A stretch of 64,000 bases of DNA from Typhlomys cinereus (GCA_023101885.1 JALPQD010000207.1:2760311-2824310), one strand, 5' to 3'; positions 48,161 through 60,385 are shown, numbered from the stretch's first letter. Translations and numbers: made by a program. The notes: generated from the sequence alone by a model not told the origin.

Positions 48161-49049
48161 GTAGAATATATGTGATAGAATTTTAAAGCATTTTAATGGA
48201 ATGGTTTCTCTAATATTTCATTTCTCTTCATGATCTTTACCTGTACTCGGTCTACCAAGGCATCCTAAAAGATAATTAAACATGTTTTAATACTTTGACT
48301 TTTCAGATATTTTGCAATATTTTCCATCTGAAAGGAAAACTTAATGGGGGCTAAAGCCAGAAAATAAGTGGGGAAGCCAACCTCAGTAGTGTTAAGGCAG
48401 AGAAAGGTGCTTCCCAATTCCAGTGGTCAGAGTGACCTGAGTAGGGCTGGAGAAATCATGGGGTGGGCATTCAGCCAACTTTGTAGAGCTCAGAATGGAG
48501 GGAAGGGAAGAGGTTTTACTTAGTAGTGGGATGAATCTCCAGACATGGTGGAACTTTTGGATAGGTTAGTTTAATGTTGAGTCTTTAGGTTGCACATTCT
48601 CTTTGCTGTGTTTAGGTGTTGGGTAGCAAAGTCCCCAGAACCACCAAATTAAACACTCAATTTTACCACCTAAATGCTAAAGACATTGCCACGTTGAGAC
48701 CCCATCACATAGTCCAGGAAGAAAACTCAATCTTTGAATCCTGTTTCCTCTCCTACATCCTTGTTTTTGCTTTATTACAATTAAACCTTTTATTTCTGCC
48801 TGTCGTTTTCCTTCAAATTCACATTTTCTCCCCTTTTATTTTCTGTTTTTATCAGTCTCCTGGCTAATACGAAGCTAAATTTTCTTAAAACTATTATTTT
48901 CTTTCTTTAGACCTAATCACTGGACTATCTATCTAAAAATCTCACCTGCCTCTGGATGTTAAAAAAATAAAAGCTATTCTCTGTAGTGTAATATGTGAGG
49001 AACTTAAATGATTAGAATCAATATGAAATATTCTTCCTTTCTCCTACAG
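48161..49049. other. Unassigned stretch
   Basis: No feature recognised. The 83-codon frame at 48616-48867 has a hydrophobic end but no motif. Confidence 0.35.
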
Positions 49050-49447
49050 TTTGTCTGCATGTTACAATAAATTCATGGCCAAACAGTTTAGGGGACATGG
49101 GCTTTTATTCTGCCTCACAACTCTCTATCACAGTCTACAGTCCAGTTTGGGAAGAGAGCTCATATCAATACCAGGAGCCAAGGGAAGTGGCCATAACATA
49201 TGCACAGGGATCACTGAGAGAGTCAAACCTCACTTGCCAGACTGCAAGTCTGCAAGAGTATGCTGAGCTATTCCAGACTAATTAAAGAGCTTCCCCCATC
49301 TTATTCACCTGCCCAGGAAATAATCCCACACGCTAAGGACTGGGTCTTCCCACATCAATTAGTCTCCTAATAACTTGATCAACTGCTTCCTTAACTGCCA
49401 ATTCTTCAGAAATGTGTCCACAACCCAGCCTTTGATTGATTGTCAAG

Positions 49448-49507
<60 letters not shown>

Positions 49508-49515
49508 ACTAGCAC
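49050..49515 (-). mobile_element. ERVL-like LTR, antisense, with CA expansion
   Basis: Same family as 37350 and 44096: 'aagagagctcatatcaatac', 'ttattcacctgcccaggaaa', 'ctgggtcttcccacatcaat', then 'gattgtcaagttc' running into a CA array. The text 'tatataactagcacacctt' resumes after the array, so the microsatellite has grown inside the repeat. Confidence 0.55.
49450..49500. repeat. (CA)n microsatellite
   Basis: Uninterrupted AC run followed by a short AT run. The CVCV and THTH frames here are artefacts. Confidence 0.98.
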
Positions 49516-50067
49516 ACCTTGCCTTCATTTTCTGAATCCTTATAGATATGCCAGTTGTCCCAAGGGATGCTTGCTGGCCACATGTGTTCTTCCAGATAAA
49601 TCTGGGTCACCATTGCCTGGTTCCTACTTTAAAAGCTTTCCACATCACTCAGTTTGTGACCCATTCCTGGGAGCTCTTAGCATCCTTGTACAGAAATGGC
49701 AGGAAACAAACTGCTTTAGGAGCCAGATGTGTCATCTCACACAGCATCCCCCCTGGAACCACAGATAGCATGTGAAAATTCTGACACATCTTTTGGATCC
49801 CATAGAGCAGACAGTAGAGGGCAGGAATCCTAAAGCTACCCCCAGCAAAGGTGACTGAGACCTAAATTTTTGGTTTGATATTGGAAGGGTCTCCATTTAT
49901 TCTGCAGGTTGGAAATGTTTAAGGATAGCTAGTTTACATTGTATCCCACACATCAGACTTTGTGTAGTAATTCGTGCATAAAATTGAGCTGTGAATCCAG
50001 CTCCAGACTCTATCTCCTATTATTTCTTTCAATATTTTCTAGGCCTGACTGTCCAAAATCACATTGA
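49516..50067. other. Unassigned stretch
   Basis: No gene recognised. The overlapping short + frames lack motifs. Confidence 0.35.
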
Positions 50068-50205
50068 GCTGACCTTAGCGGTGCATGCTTGTGATCCCAT
50101 CACCCAGGAGGTAGACGAAAGAGGATTTAGGGTTCAAGTTTGTGCTCTTGCTAGACTGAGAATTTCAGGCCAACTGGGTGACATGAGACCCTGTCTCAAT
50201 AAAAG
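50068..50205 (+). mobile_element. B1 SINE, old copy
   Basis: 'gcggtgcatgcttgtgatcc', 'cacccaggaggtagacgaa', 'tcaggccaactgggtgacat' and 'gagaccctgtctcaataaaa' follow the B1 (7SL-derived) consensus in order, about 140 bp. The A-rich tail runs straight into the purine tract. Confidence 0.85.
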
Positions 50206-50642
50206 AGAAGTGAGAGGAGGGGAGGGAAAGGAAGAGGAGGGGAGGAGAAGAGAGGAGAGGAGGAGGGAGAGGAGAATAAAGGAGGGGGAGGAAGGAGGGA
50301 AAAGGGGAGGGTAGAAGGGGAAGGAGAAAGGAGAGGAATGGAAGGGAGAAAGAAAGGGGAAAGGGGAGGGAAGAGAAGGGAAAAGGAAGGGAAAGAGGGG
50401 AGAGGAGAAAGGTAAGGAAGGGGAAGAGGGAAGGGGAGAGTAGAAAGGAGGAGGATGGAGGAGAGAGGAGAGGGGAGGAGGGGAGGGGAGGAAGGAAGGG
50501 AGGGGGAGAGTTGGGGGAGAGAAGAGGAGGAAGAGAGGAGAGGGAAGGGGAGGGGAGGGTAAAAGGGAGATGAGACCGAGGGAGGGAGAGGGGAGGGGAA
50601 AAGAGAGAGGAGAGAGGGGAGGGGAGGGGAGAAAAGAAAAAC
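50205..50642. repeat. Long purine-rich tract (GGGA/GGA/GAAA)
   Basis: About 435 bp of almost pure purine on the + strand with only about ten pyrimidines (for example at 50277, 50312, 50339, 50413, 50511-50512). Many GGGG runs are present. The 188-codon antisense frame of Pro, Ser, Leu and Phe is a low-complexity artefact. Confidence 0.95.
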
Positions 50643-51975
50643 AGTAAACCACTTTCCCTATGCCTGCCATTTCATATATCTCCACACTGTGTCTCATCAA
50701 TCCTTTCTCCCTGTAGTACCTGATCTCTATTCTCTAGCTCCCAAAGTCTTATCAATCCCTCCAAGCCTTAACAACTAAATTCCATCTGTCCTCATAGCTT
50801 TGGAACAAACCATCTTTTCCTATACATGTATTGAACTCCTACCCTAGCAATTTAAATTTTAATATCTTTCCTGACACATTTATGATCTTCATGCCTGCCT
50901 CAGTGCTTCATATGTAATAGAAGTTTGATGAATATTTTGTTTATGTCATTATACTGGGCACTAACACAAACTATAAATAGTGAGCTATACACAGGTCACC
51001 TATAAATAGAGCACTTAGAAGTGATACCATTTAACTCAACTCCTTCAAGCCTTTAATGTTGTCCTGGTTTATTTCTTTTACGTGGGAAACATAGCGTAAA
51101 ATGACTCTTGTTTTTGGAAACACACTCTTCAATTACCTTTCTCAGACCTTCTGTGTGTTATTATTGCAATGAGCCTCAAGGCAGAGCCACGAAAAGACAT
51201 TTTCCAAGTGGAATAAACTAAAGGGGTGTTATGGGTCCTCTGGGGAAGCGCTTGACTATGGCTTATTATTGATATTAAATTTATTCAGGGCAAACCTATT
51301 CTTCACATATGTATTCAGCTCAGTGACTTATAATATTTATTAAAATTTCCCCCAAATATCAACGTGTACTGTATGCAAGTTATTTTATCTTCAGAAGCTA
51401 TGTACTTACAATGGAAAAAGTGATATGCTTGTGACATTTCATTAATTTTAATAACAAACACAAAAATAAAATTAAAGGCTCAGTAAGAAACTTACCCAAC
51501 ATTGTAGGTACAGATACAAGGAATTTTTTGTTTGCTTTGCTCCTTAGTGATTCTTGTTTGTTTGGTATGTGTCTATTTTATGGGAGAGATGGACTTTGCT
51601 ATAAAGTAGAACTCGAGAACCATCTTGACAAAATGCAAGGTAGACTGGCAAAGTTGTCTCTGAACTTTCTTAAGGTTCCAATAATGGTCTTTGACATTCA
51701 TTCATTGGCTTTTCTGAATCTAAAACTTTGCTTGTATATTTTCAGTGTCCCAGGGGGAAACATCCCATAAATTTGTCAGTAAAAAGGCTTTTATAAACTT
51801 CAGTTAACAGATGCCACTAGCAGTTCGTGCAGTCAGGAGAATATCTGGAAGTTGACTTTCCCCTTTGACTTGGACATTGGCTTGCTTGGGGAAACAGACG
51901 TCATAATCATAGGATCACCATAGATGGAAGTAACTGGGATCTTAGTGTCCATTCACTCATTCATTCACTTGATAT
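50643..51975. other. Unassigned stretch
   Basis: About 1.3 kb with no gene recognised. The 80-codon frame at 51528-51770 has no motif I know. Confidence 0.35.
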
Positions 51976-51980
51976 AGGTG

Positions 51981-52615
51981 TGTTATGGCTACATTAGTGT
52001 CAACTTGACAGTTTGGGGTACAGCTGTGGAGGGTTAATGGTTGGAACAAGTCCTTGAACAAATCTGCAGGTACTTGATTAATTGCTGTGGAGAACCCAGC
52101 CCATAGTGGGTGGTACTTTTCAGCTGTGGACCAGATAATAGGAAGTGCAAGGAGGAGGGACTTGCTCTTCCCTTAGCTTGTGTTGACTTGTTGTGGAGTC
52201 CACTCTGTGAGCGTTGCTCACCTTTAGAGCATTGTGGCCATCTTTGCTGCTCCTGCCGCTGCTGCCTCCATCCTTAGCTGATGCAGAGATCCATCCTTTC
52301 CATATTGCTGCTGTTCCTCCTGCCTTTGGAGCCTGGTCTCTAGGCCTTGCTGCTGCTTGCTGCTCATTGCTTATGTCGGAGTCTAGCTGTTCTTCACTGA
52401 CGTCGGAACCCAGCGTCTTCAACCCTCCAGAGAAGTAAAGACTTGAGACCTTCTTGAAATCCTTTGGCTTTGTGGGACATTCCACTCAAGAACGGGTGGC
52501 TACTTTGAAGTATGCTATTTTTTATTGTAAGTTAGTTTAATGAACTTATTTATATATATATATATATATATTACATTCTAGAGATTGTGTTCTTCAGAGA
52601 ATCCTGATTAATACA
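51981..52615 (+). mobile_element. Solo LTR of an ERVL-like endogenous retrovirus
   Basis: A 635-bp element starting TGTTATGGCT and ending GATTAATACA (TG...CA termini), flanked by an exact 5-bp duplication, aggtg, at 51976-51980 and 52616-52620. Near the start it reads 'gtgtcaacttgacagtttgg', the reverse of the ends of the antisense copies at 37350 and 44096. No internal retroviral genes are present. A TA microsatellite lies at about 52551-52570 inside it. The frames on either strand (52120-52485) are part of the LTR. Class (ERVL) is inferred from resemblance, orientation is tentative. Confidence 0.75.
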
Positions 52616-52620
52616 AGGTG

Positions 52621-53276
52621 GAAGATGAGAATGTTGAGACACAAAAGAAACCAATTGTTCTGTGATTAACTAAGGAACAAGAATCAAATTAGCCACATTT
52701 TGTTTCTTCAAGAAATAATTGACACTTTACCAGTTATTGGAGGGTTGCAGTATTTAGTTAATGTATTTAGTCACAAGCTTCATTTTATTCACAATTGTAT
52801 TTAAGCCACATAAATATTCCAAAATACTATTATTTCTCTGCATATGTGGAAGTCCTTTCATCATTGTCTGGGAGGTAAGAAGAAATAGCTCAGATAGACC
52901 AAAACTTATACTGAGTTCAATATAGACAAAAACATATAAGTAGTTCAATATCTTAGATTAAATTGAGCATGTATCTAGCAAGGGAATTTGCCTTTATTAT
53001 TGAACAAGGCTAAGAAACCTTCAGCAGAATAATGAAAAGTGTTTCTGACTCATGTCAATACCAACCCAGAGAATGTCACTTTTAGTAGGCATAACAGGAT
53101 TATAAATGATTTATTGGAAAGTTAATGGAGATAATGCTATGAAGCAATCATTCAGTCTTGTGAACTTTAGCTGTCTATGAAAAGTGTTTTCCTAAAACTA
53201 GAGAGCTTGACAAAGAGCTTTTAAATTTAATCTGGAAACAAAATACACTAAAATTCAGAATACTGAAAGTATACAT
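52621..53276. other. Unassigned stretch
   Basis: No feature recognised. Confidence 0.4.
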
Positions 53277-53302
53277 ATTTATAACCACTAGTGGTTATAA
53301 AT
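53277..53302. repeat. 26-bp perfect palindrome
   Basis: The half-site atttataaccact is followed immediately by its exact reverse complement, with no spacer. Confidence 0.95.
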
Positions 53303-53319
53303 TCTCAACTGAAATGTGA

Positions 53320-53565
53320 TCTTAGCAAGGTACTTCAAAGGCAATTTTATTTTTTAGGTTTAAATGTTGATTAACTGAATTCTGGTAAAGACAGGAGATT
53401 CATATTATTAAACAATTTAAGGGCTGCCAAGATAGTTCTGTAGGTAAGGGCACCTATGTACAAACCTGGAAACCTGAGTTCTTATATCCTATCAGTTCCA
53501 TTGGCAAACTCCAATGAGTCCCAATGTTATAAAAAGTTGAGTCAAGCTCATTACTTTAAATTAAT
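53320..53565 (+). repeat. Left copy of a local duplication, including a B3-like SINE
   Basis: From 53326 to about 53500 it aligns with 58376-58545: 'gattaactgaattctggta', 'gggctgccaag' and 'cctatgtacaaacctggaaa' are shared in the same spacing. The SINE head starts at 53421, and its 3' half is badly eroded. Confidence 0.75.
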
Positions 53566-53784
53566 TCTCATATATATATGAGATGTTGCTACACATGCTG
53601 AGGATATCACATTGAAATGAATAAGCAATATTTCTGTTCAGCCCAAGCTTGAAGTTTGAAGGATGGAATGTGGATGAGGATCAAATAAGCAATGAAATAA
53701 TGTCATGGTTTGTGGCTTTTGGTTACACTTCATAATGATATTTGTCCTAATAATAAGGCTTAAAATCCAAGGATGGCCCGTATT

Positions 53785-54165
53785 TGCTGTCCAGTCACTT
53801 TTCTGTTGCTGTTATACATGCATGACCAAACAATGGAAGAACAAGAGCAGGTATTGGTACTTACAGTTTCTGGTTACAGTCATCAACATGGAAGGAGAGT
53901 TCATACCAATGTCAGGAACATAGAGAACTTGCCACATCATATCTACAGGAACTGTTGAGAGAGGGGCATATTTTTTCACTTGCCAATCTGCCAAAATACT
54001 AAACCAGCTCTCTCTATCTTTTCTACCTGCTCACTTGGTCTGGGTCCTGAACATCTATTAAATAATAACTCAAAAGTTTTCTCAAGACTTGCTTTATCTA
54101 GATTATTCATAGGTATGCCTATAGGACCAATTCTCATTGGTGAAGTCAACACATGTATCTGTACA
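53785..54165 (-). mobile_element. ERVL-like LTR, antisense
   Basis: 'tttctgttgctgttatacat', 'ggagagttcataccaatgtc', 'cacttgccaatctgccaaaa' and 'gaagtcaacacatgtatct' follow the order of the copies at 37350, 44096 and 49050. The short frames on both strands here belong to it. Confidence 0.5.
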
Positions 54166-57100
54166 TTTACAGAATCAGAAATAAAGGGAAAAAAACAGGT
54201 TCAGGTATGATCAGAAAGGCACGCCGTGAGCCTGTGCTGAAGTATGGGTGATGCAGACTTTAACTTGACAGTTTGCCTGAAGTGACCTTTAAGTCATTGA
54301 ACTGCCAGAAATTAAAATAGAGAGCAAAATACACAAAAAAGAGCAGCTTCCATCTGACTTTCAAATGACATTGCTATCAGACAGGTAGAAGAGAGGTGTC
54401 CTGTACCATGATCATATCTGTGTTGTGAAGGGTTATTTCTTGTATTCAGTGCACAAATGTAATGTGTAAACACAGGGAAGTTTTGCCAACTTTTTATTTA
54501 AAAATATTTCACTAATTTCACTACGTTTCCTCCTTCTAAGAATGCTCAGATTCCATTTTTCTCTGTGGAGCAACTCTAAGCATCTTTCTATAGCAGCACC
54601 ATTCAGCAGTCTGTACTTCCATTAAACTTAAAGGCAGTAGCTGCTAGATTTTGGCTGTCATAGACAGTGGGGTCAGATTCACTGTGCAAAGCCTATCAAC
54701 TGGAATCAAAAGGACAGAAGCATCTGTGATGGGAACAACAGGAGGAAAGAGATGCAAAATGAGCATCCAAGAACATATACATCTCAAATTGCTAAAATGT
54801 TTCATTATCACCAAATTTAGACTTACAAAGGGACAGTGTTAGATAATAATAGCAAATCACTTAAGCATTGACTCAGTAGGATACATAGCTGATAGTCAAG
54901 ATGATCAACCATTAAAATTCAAAGTATGTATCATCTAATGTTCCACTTTACTCTTGAAATTACATGCTTAAAATCTGACATATTTTTGAGATATTTTTCT
55001 TATTGCTAGGCACTTGTTGATGGATTTAATATTGTCTGTAATCACTGACATTATAGTGTGTCACAGAGGTTGAGGGTAGGGGCAGTAATGATAGTACAGT
55101 GCATGACATAATTAGCAAAGCTCCCTGGTGTGTTCTCTACCATAGAAGGTATATATTCAAAGATCAAAATTCACAAATCTCAGGTAATGTTTTCTATTGC
55201 ATGTGCCAGCACTTGTAAAGTCTTCGAAGATAATGAAATTACTATAGATACAACTGGTGGATTCACTCAGTATTCCTTTCCACATCCATTACTAGTGTTA
55301 CTTTTTCTTGAATAGGTGTGTCACCTAATCCAATTAGAGTCAAGAAAACATAAGTATAAGCCCAATGGACATTTGTAGAAAAACCCTTGCCCCATATTTA
55401 AGTTTCTATCTTTGCTTCCATTAGTGTGTGTTTTTAACATATTTTTATTCTGTACTGTGAAAAGAGTAGCCAAGCCATACTGCTTATTTTAGCTGCCAAA
55501 AGAAAAGACATAAATTTGATGAGACATCTCAAATGTCAATAATATTTTGTCTGACTTAACAGTTTGCATGAGAAATAAACATTGTAGTTCAAATCCTGAA
55601 CCCTTGAGCCATTGCTCCACCCCCAGAAAACAAGTTTTCTTTAACTTTAGGAAAGAATGTCATGTGAAAGCATGAGTGGACAGAGAATGAAGGTTGAGTT
55701 GGTGGAAGAAAATAAACCACAGCCAAGAATCAGTCAAATGCTTCTAGTTATGATACTGTGATGCAATAATATAAAGTTTATACTCTGAAAAATGTGCATT
55801 CAGGTTACAAAAAGCAAAATATCTGATAATGTTTTAAGCGAGTTTAATTCTGTGTTGGACCTTATTTCCTATCATTGTCTGGCATGTTCACAAACTAGGC
55901 CATACGTTGAACAGGGTGGGAACATTCAGATCGCTACCTCCATATCCTTTGGATGAGATAGGACTCATGTAGATAAAGTCGTGTGGAGGATGAGAAAAAG
56001 AGATGTAGAAAGGACATTGTGATTAATATTCTTCATTTACTTTGCAGAAAGGTTTAGTCAGCTTCTCAAGGCAAGCACGTTGACACGAGGTTTAGTGTTT
56101 TAGGAGCTGGTAAGGATGCATTTTACAACACATTTAAGGTAGAATTGGATAAGAAAACCTGGAGGGCCCAGGCTTGCAGAATGGAGCAAAGCAGTTCAGG
56201 TAAGATTGTAACCATGGTTGCTTCAGTTATGTTTAGACTCCAGAGATAGACTTCATCTTTGTCTCTCTGGTGTGGTCTTCAGGAGGTCACCGCATGTGGC
56301 TTCTGGTTTCCACCAGCTCATCTTTTTTATAAAACCAAAGTTAGAATAAATATGAAGGGAATTTGGTAGTAGCAATGTGGTAGACAAACACTGAGAGTCC
56401 AGGTGGATGGCAGCGGACATGTGGGAAACATGACTCCCAAGGTGGACAGGGCCTTGCTTGCTTTGATCCTAGTCCTCCTGGTCACCTGACATCATTCAGT
56501 GAAGAAGAATCTCCGTAGTTCTCATAGAAATGTATCCTATGGTTTGCAACTCTAGATACTTCATCTCAGACATTTGAATGAATAGTTTGACACCCATATC
56601 TGTTTATGATACATGTGTAATATGCATGCTTTGTGCTTTTTAAATTTTTAGTATTTAACTCATTCTAAAGTATATGATCCTAAAGTGAAATTTTCATTAA
56701 GTATTTAGACTTTTGGATTAAGGTTGCTACATTTCGTTTTTCTGAACTTTACTTATTCATTCATTTTGTGTGTGTGTGTATGTGTGTGTGGGTTTCAGAA
56801 GGCACATATGTCCCTGTGGAGGAAGAAGGGAATCAAGGGTTGCTACATTTCTTATTTTCAAATTATTAACATACCGTTGAATAATTGAGAAGCAGAAAAG
56901 AAAACATCTGGCTCGTAGTATACACAGTGTGTATAGCAAGTAAACAAATTAACTTGATGTCTATTCAAATACAGTCAACGTCACAGAAAGCTAAGGGTAA
57001 GCTCTGAGGAATGCATGGTTAGATGATTAATTCATTGTGGGAACATCATTGTGCTTTCATACATCCTGTGGTAAAAAAATATTTGCTGAATGTTGCCCCT

Positions 57101-58372
57101 TCATGATAATCTTCGAGGTGGAAAGAATGGGCGTGCGCACTTTGCTGGCACATGACAAACAGCACAAGTCATAGTAGGAATACCAGTCTTGTCATCTTAG
57201 TTATGGAGTTATAGTAACAATGTGTAATTGTGCTAGACACTTTTGCAAGACTGTATTGGCACTGAATAAGTTTACACCAGCCTTGTCAAAAGTGCAACAA
57301 TACAGTATCACTACGCTACAGTGATACTACACTACAGTATCACTAGGTGGTGGGAATATTTCAAATCCATTATAGTCTTATAAGATTGTAATTATTTATG
57401 CTGTCTGTCCTTGACCAAATGTTGATATACATTGCAAGTTCTCAAAGAGTTCTAATCAGTTTCCAAGTCCCCTCACATCATCTCTGGGGCAGATGATTCC
57501 TACAGTCACACACAGACTAAGTATTTTGCTATGCCTCTCCCCTTAGTGACTAAGAAGGGATCTTTTTCAAAGTCAATGTAGCCCTTCAGGGTGTATTCTT
57601 AAATATGTGATGCCATAAGATACGGGCAGGGAAGAAATTTGCTTGCTCAACTCAGAATGAGAGAGACAGAGGCCAAACCTGCTAGACCTGATTAAATTCT
57701 CACACTTTGGGCGTGCACCTTACCTCAGCACACTGCCCTAAATTAAAAAAAAAAAAAAAAAAAAAAAGCAAAAGTGTGACTAAAAGCCACATGCAGCACC
57801 ATTGGAGGTTTTTCTGGAAATCCATGAAAAACTTCTTGTAAACCACCAAAGTCCTGGAAATGCTTGACCAGTACATTAGCAATTCAGGACTAAGGGTATT
57901 AAGGTGGTACATATGGCAAGTTCTACATTTCCTTTTGAAGAGTGATTTCAGAATGACTGAAGTATACTGTAGTGAGGACTATTTGGACATATGCTAAATC
58001 AACACAATTTTCTTCCCACTGCAGATTTCTAGCAGAGGAAGAACATATACTTTCACGATTTAGAAGTAGGATCTGCTAAAGCTCCTGTAGGCAGTTCCTA
58101 TAAATGTGGTAATTTCATCCAGCACACTTTTGAATTGCTAGCAAGGTAAGAATCAACAGGTACATATATTGTCAACATGCTTTATTCTATCAGAAATTAA
58201 TGTATGATTTCTTTTCAACTTGCTTTCTGGCCAACATATTTATGATAGTACTGCAACCCATGTTCACTATTTCAAAAATAGATGACATACAGTGTCCTAT
58301 TACCTTTTTAAGTAAGTCTAGTATATAATCAAATGCTTTCTGAATATTCCTGGTAGCAACTAGTGTGTACTA
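54166..58372. other. Unassigned stretch
   Basis: About 4.2 kb without a recognised gene or named repeat. It contains an interrupted GT run (56767-56790), a compound hairpin (57302-57345), and an uninterrupted A23 run (57745-57767). The A-run may be a retroposon tail, but no parent sequence is evident to its left. Confidence 0.35.
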
Positions 58373-58660
58373 TCTTTTCAAGGTATTTGAAGAGCAATAT
58401 TATTTTGCCTGGCTATAAATTCTGATTAACTTAATTCTGGTAGAGATAGAAGATTCATAATACCAAGCAAATTAGGGCTGCCAAGGCAGCTTAGTAGGTA
58501 AAGCCCCTATGTACAAACCTGGAAACTGAATTCAAGACCTAGAACACATATGGTGGAAGAAGTAAATGACTCTTAAAAGTTATCTTCTGACTTCCATACT
58601 GTGTACCTGTTTTCTCTCTTTCTCTCTCCTTTCTCTCTCGCTCTCTCAAATAAAAATACT
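58373..58660 (+). repeat. Right copy of the local duplication, with B3-like SINE
   Basis: The flank 'gattaacttaattctggtag' and the SINE starting 'gggctgccaaggcagcttag' (58475) match the left copy 5,054 bp upstream. Here the SINE keeps its 3' part ('gttatcttctgacttccata') and a CT-rich tail (58612-58647). Confidence 0.8.
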
Positions 58661-60055
58661 TTAAAAGCAGCATGGAACAGATGTAAAATGAGTTATTTCC
58701 CTTGCAATGATGTTTCTAAGCAAAATACTGTTTTTTTAATCCAGGAGTCAAAACATTTCTTAAAATTGGTTCTTAAAATGTGTTTCTTAAGAATAGGTTA
58801 TTATGACTTCCTTCTAAAATGAGTTCCCATACAATGTCCTTCTTTAAGATACAATGTGTAGTTTAAAATTCTTTACCATACAACCTGTAACTCTTTTGAG
58901 GGGTGGTGTATTGCTAAATACTGGAGCAAGAGCAGGTGCTCTTGACTGTTCAAAGTCCTTGTGCCTGGAAAAGGGAGGGATCCTGCATTTCCACATTACC
59001 ACACGCCCCATTACAGTAAATGCTGTTCATGAATAAAGGCAGCAGGGCTTTAGTCATGGAGAAGCAATGATGAGCTACAGTTTAAGGACCCAATGCTGAT
59101 ATAGCTTTTATGCATCAGCAACTTCTTCAAAAATAATTCTCTAACAGCACATTGGTAAATGTGCTTTGGTCATGGAACAGATTATGCATTAAGTAAAATC
59201 TAAATGAAACCCTGTAGCTTACTTAATAGAATTTCAATAATACTTCAATTTTTTAAAAAAACTAGATAAGTAGACCATGATCAGTTAAGATCTTAGTATC
59301 AGAAGAAGTCTGCTAAAATGTACACACAAATTCTTGCATTTCTAAGAAAATCGTCTGTTATTTTTTTATTTCAAAATAAAAGAAATTTTTCTGAAAATTT
59401 AGCAATCATATGGAAGAAATATTAGTTTTCGTTTAGCAGTCCTAAGCATTATGGTTTCCGCTTTTTAGTGGATTACTTGAGAAAGCATAAGATAATCTGC
59501 AAAATTACTCTGAATGAAGTGTCATTTCTGAACCTTAAAAGAGAGGGGAAAGTGGGTAATTTTTGTCCTCTGCAATAAAATTCCTCTTATGAAGAACATT
59601 CTGATCATTTGAAAATGTACCTTGATATGCCCCAAAAGACTGAGTCCAAAAGCAGGATCAAGTCAAGGAAGAGGCCAGCAGCAGTCACTTTCCATTCTTA
59701 GAAGAAGAAGGAAAACAGACGTAAGAAATGGAAGAGAGATGAAAAGCTCAAAGGGCCACAGCCTGAGGCTGAAATACCTGTCAGGAAGAACTCACTGGTG
59801 AACTCATCAGCAAGAAATGACTAAAAGCTCTTTAAAATAAAGGATGTCAAATACTTTTCAACATTCAGTAAAGTCAGTGCTATCCTGCTTTTGAGGATGG
59901 CTGTGTTTGAGGAAGTAGGCGGGAGTCTGGAGAAGAAAGCACCAAGGTTGGCTCATGTCTCTAGTGACAGAAACGCTGGAACACAGTGTGGGTGTGTGTG
60001 TGTGGGAAACCCAGAAAACCCTCAATAAAGGGCACTAACATCAACAGTAATTGCC
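58661..60055. other. Unassigned stretch
   Basis: About 1.4 kb with no recognised gene. A Lys/Arg-rich reading of 59630-59830 is interrupted by a stop and matches nothing I know. Confidence 0.35.
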
Positions 60056-60056
60056 A

Positions 60057-60385
60057 TGGTGTGAATGTGATTTGTCCCATGCAGGCTCATGTGTTCGAAT
60101 CTTAGCTAATGATAATGTTTGGGAAGGTCATGGCAACTTTACGAAGTAGGGTCTTACTGGAGGAAGATATGGCACAGGGGGTGGGCCTTGAGGCCTTGAG
60201 ATTGGTTAGCCCAGTCCACTGTGACTACTAGCCAGTTACCAGCTTCTGCAGGCAAATCTTTTCTGCCTGAGTGGATTATATCACCCCTTTAGAACCTTAA
60301 GTCAAATAAAATCCTTTCTCTCCTTAAGTTGCTTGAGTTCCAGTGTCGTTCCCCAGTAGCAGAAAGAGTAGCTGCAACAATGACT
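60057..60385 (+). mobile_element. MaLR-type LTR
   Basis: The best sense copy of the family: 'gtgaatgtgatttgtcccat', 'aggctcatgtgttcgaatct', 'gtttgggaaggtcatggcaa', 'gggggtgggccttgag', 'aataaaatcctttctctcc' (AATAAA at about 60305) and 'cttaagttgcttgagttcc', ending 'agctgcaaca'. The layout is that of an ERVL-MaLR LTR. No clear target-site duplication. Confidence 0.6.

Noticed and set aside
50134..50700. 188-codon antisense frame
   Set aside because: Low-complexity translation of the purine tract next to a B1 SINE.
57680..57780. A23 run as the tail of a processed pseudogene
   Set aside because: No identifiable parent sequence to its left and no matching flanking duplication.
59630..59830. Lys/Arg-rich reading resembling a small nuclear protein or a processed pseudogene
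   Set aside because: Stop codon inside, no recognisable parent protein, no poly(A) tail or target-site duplication seen.
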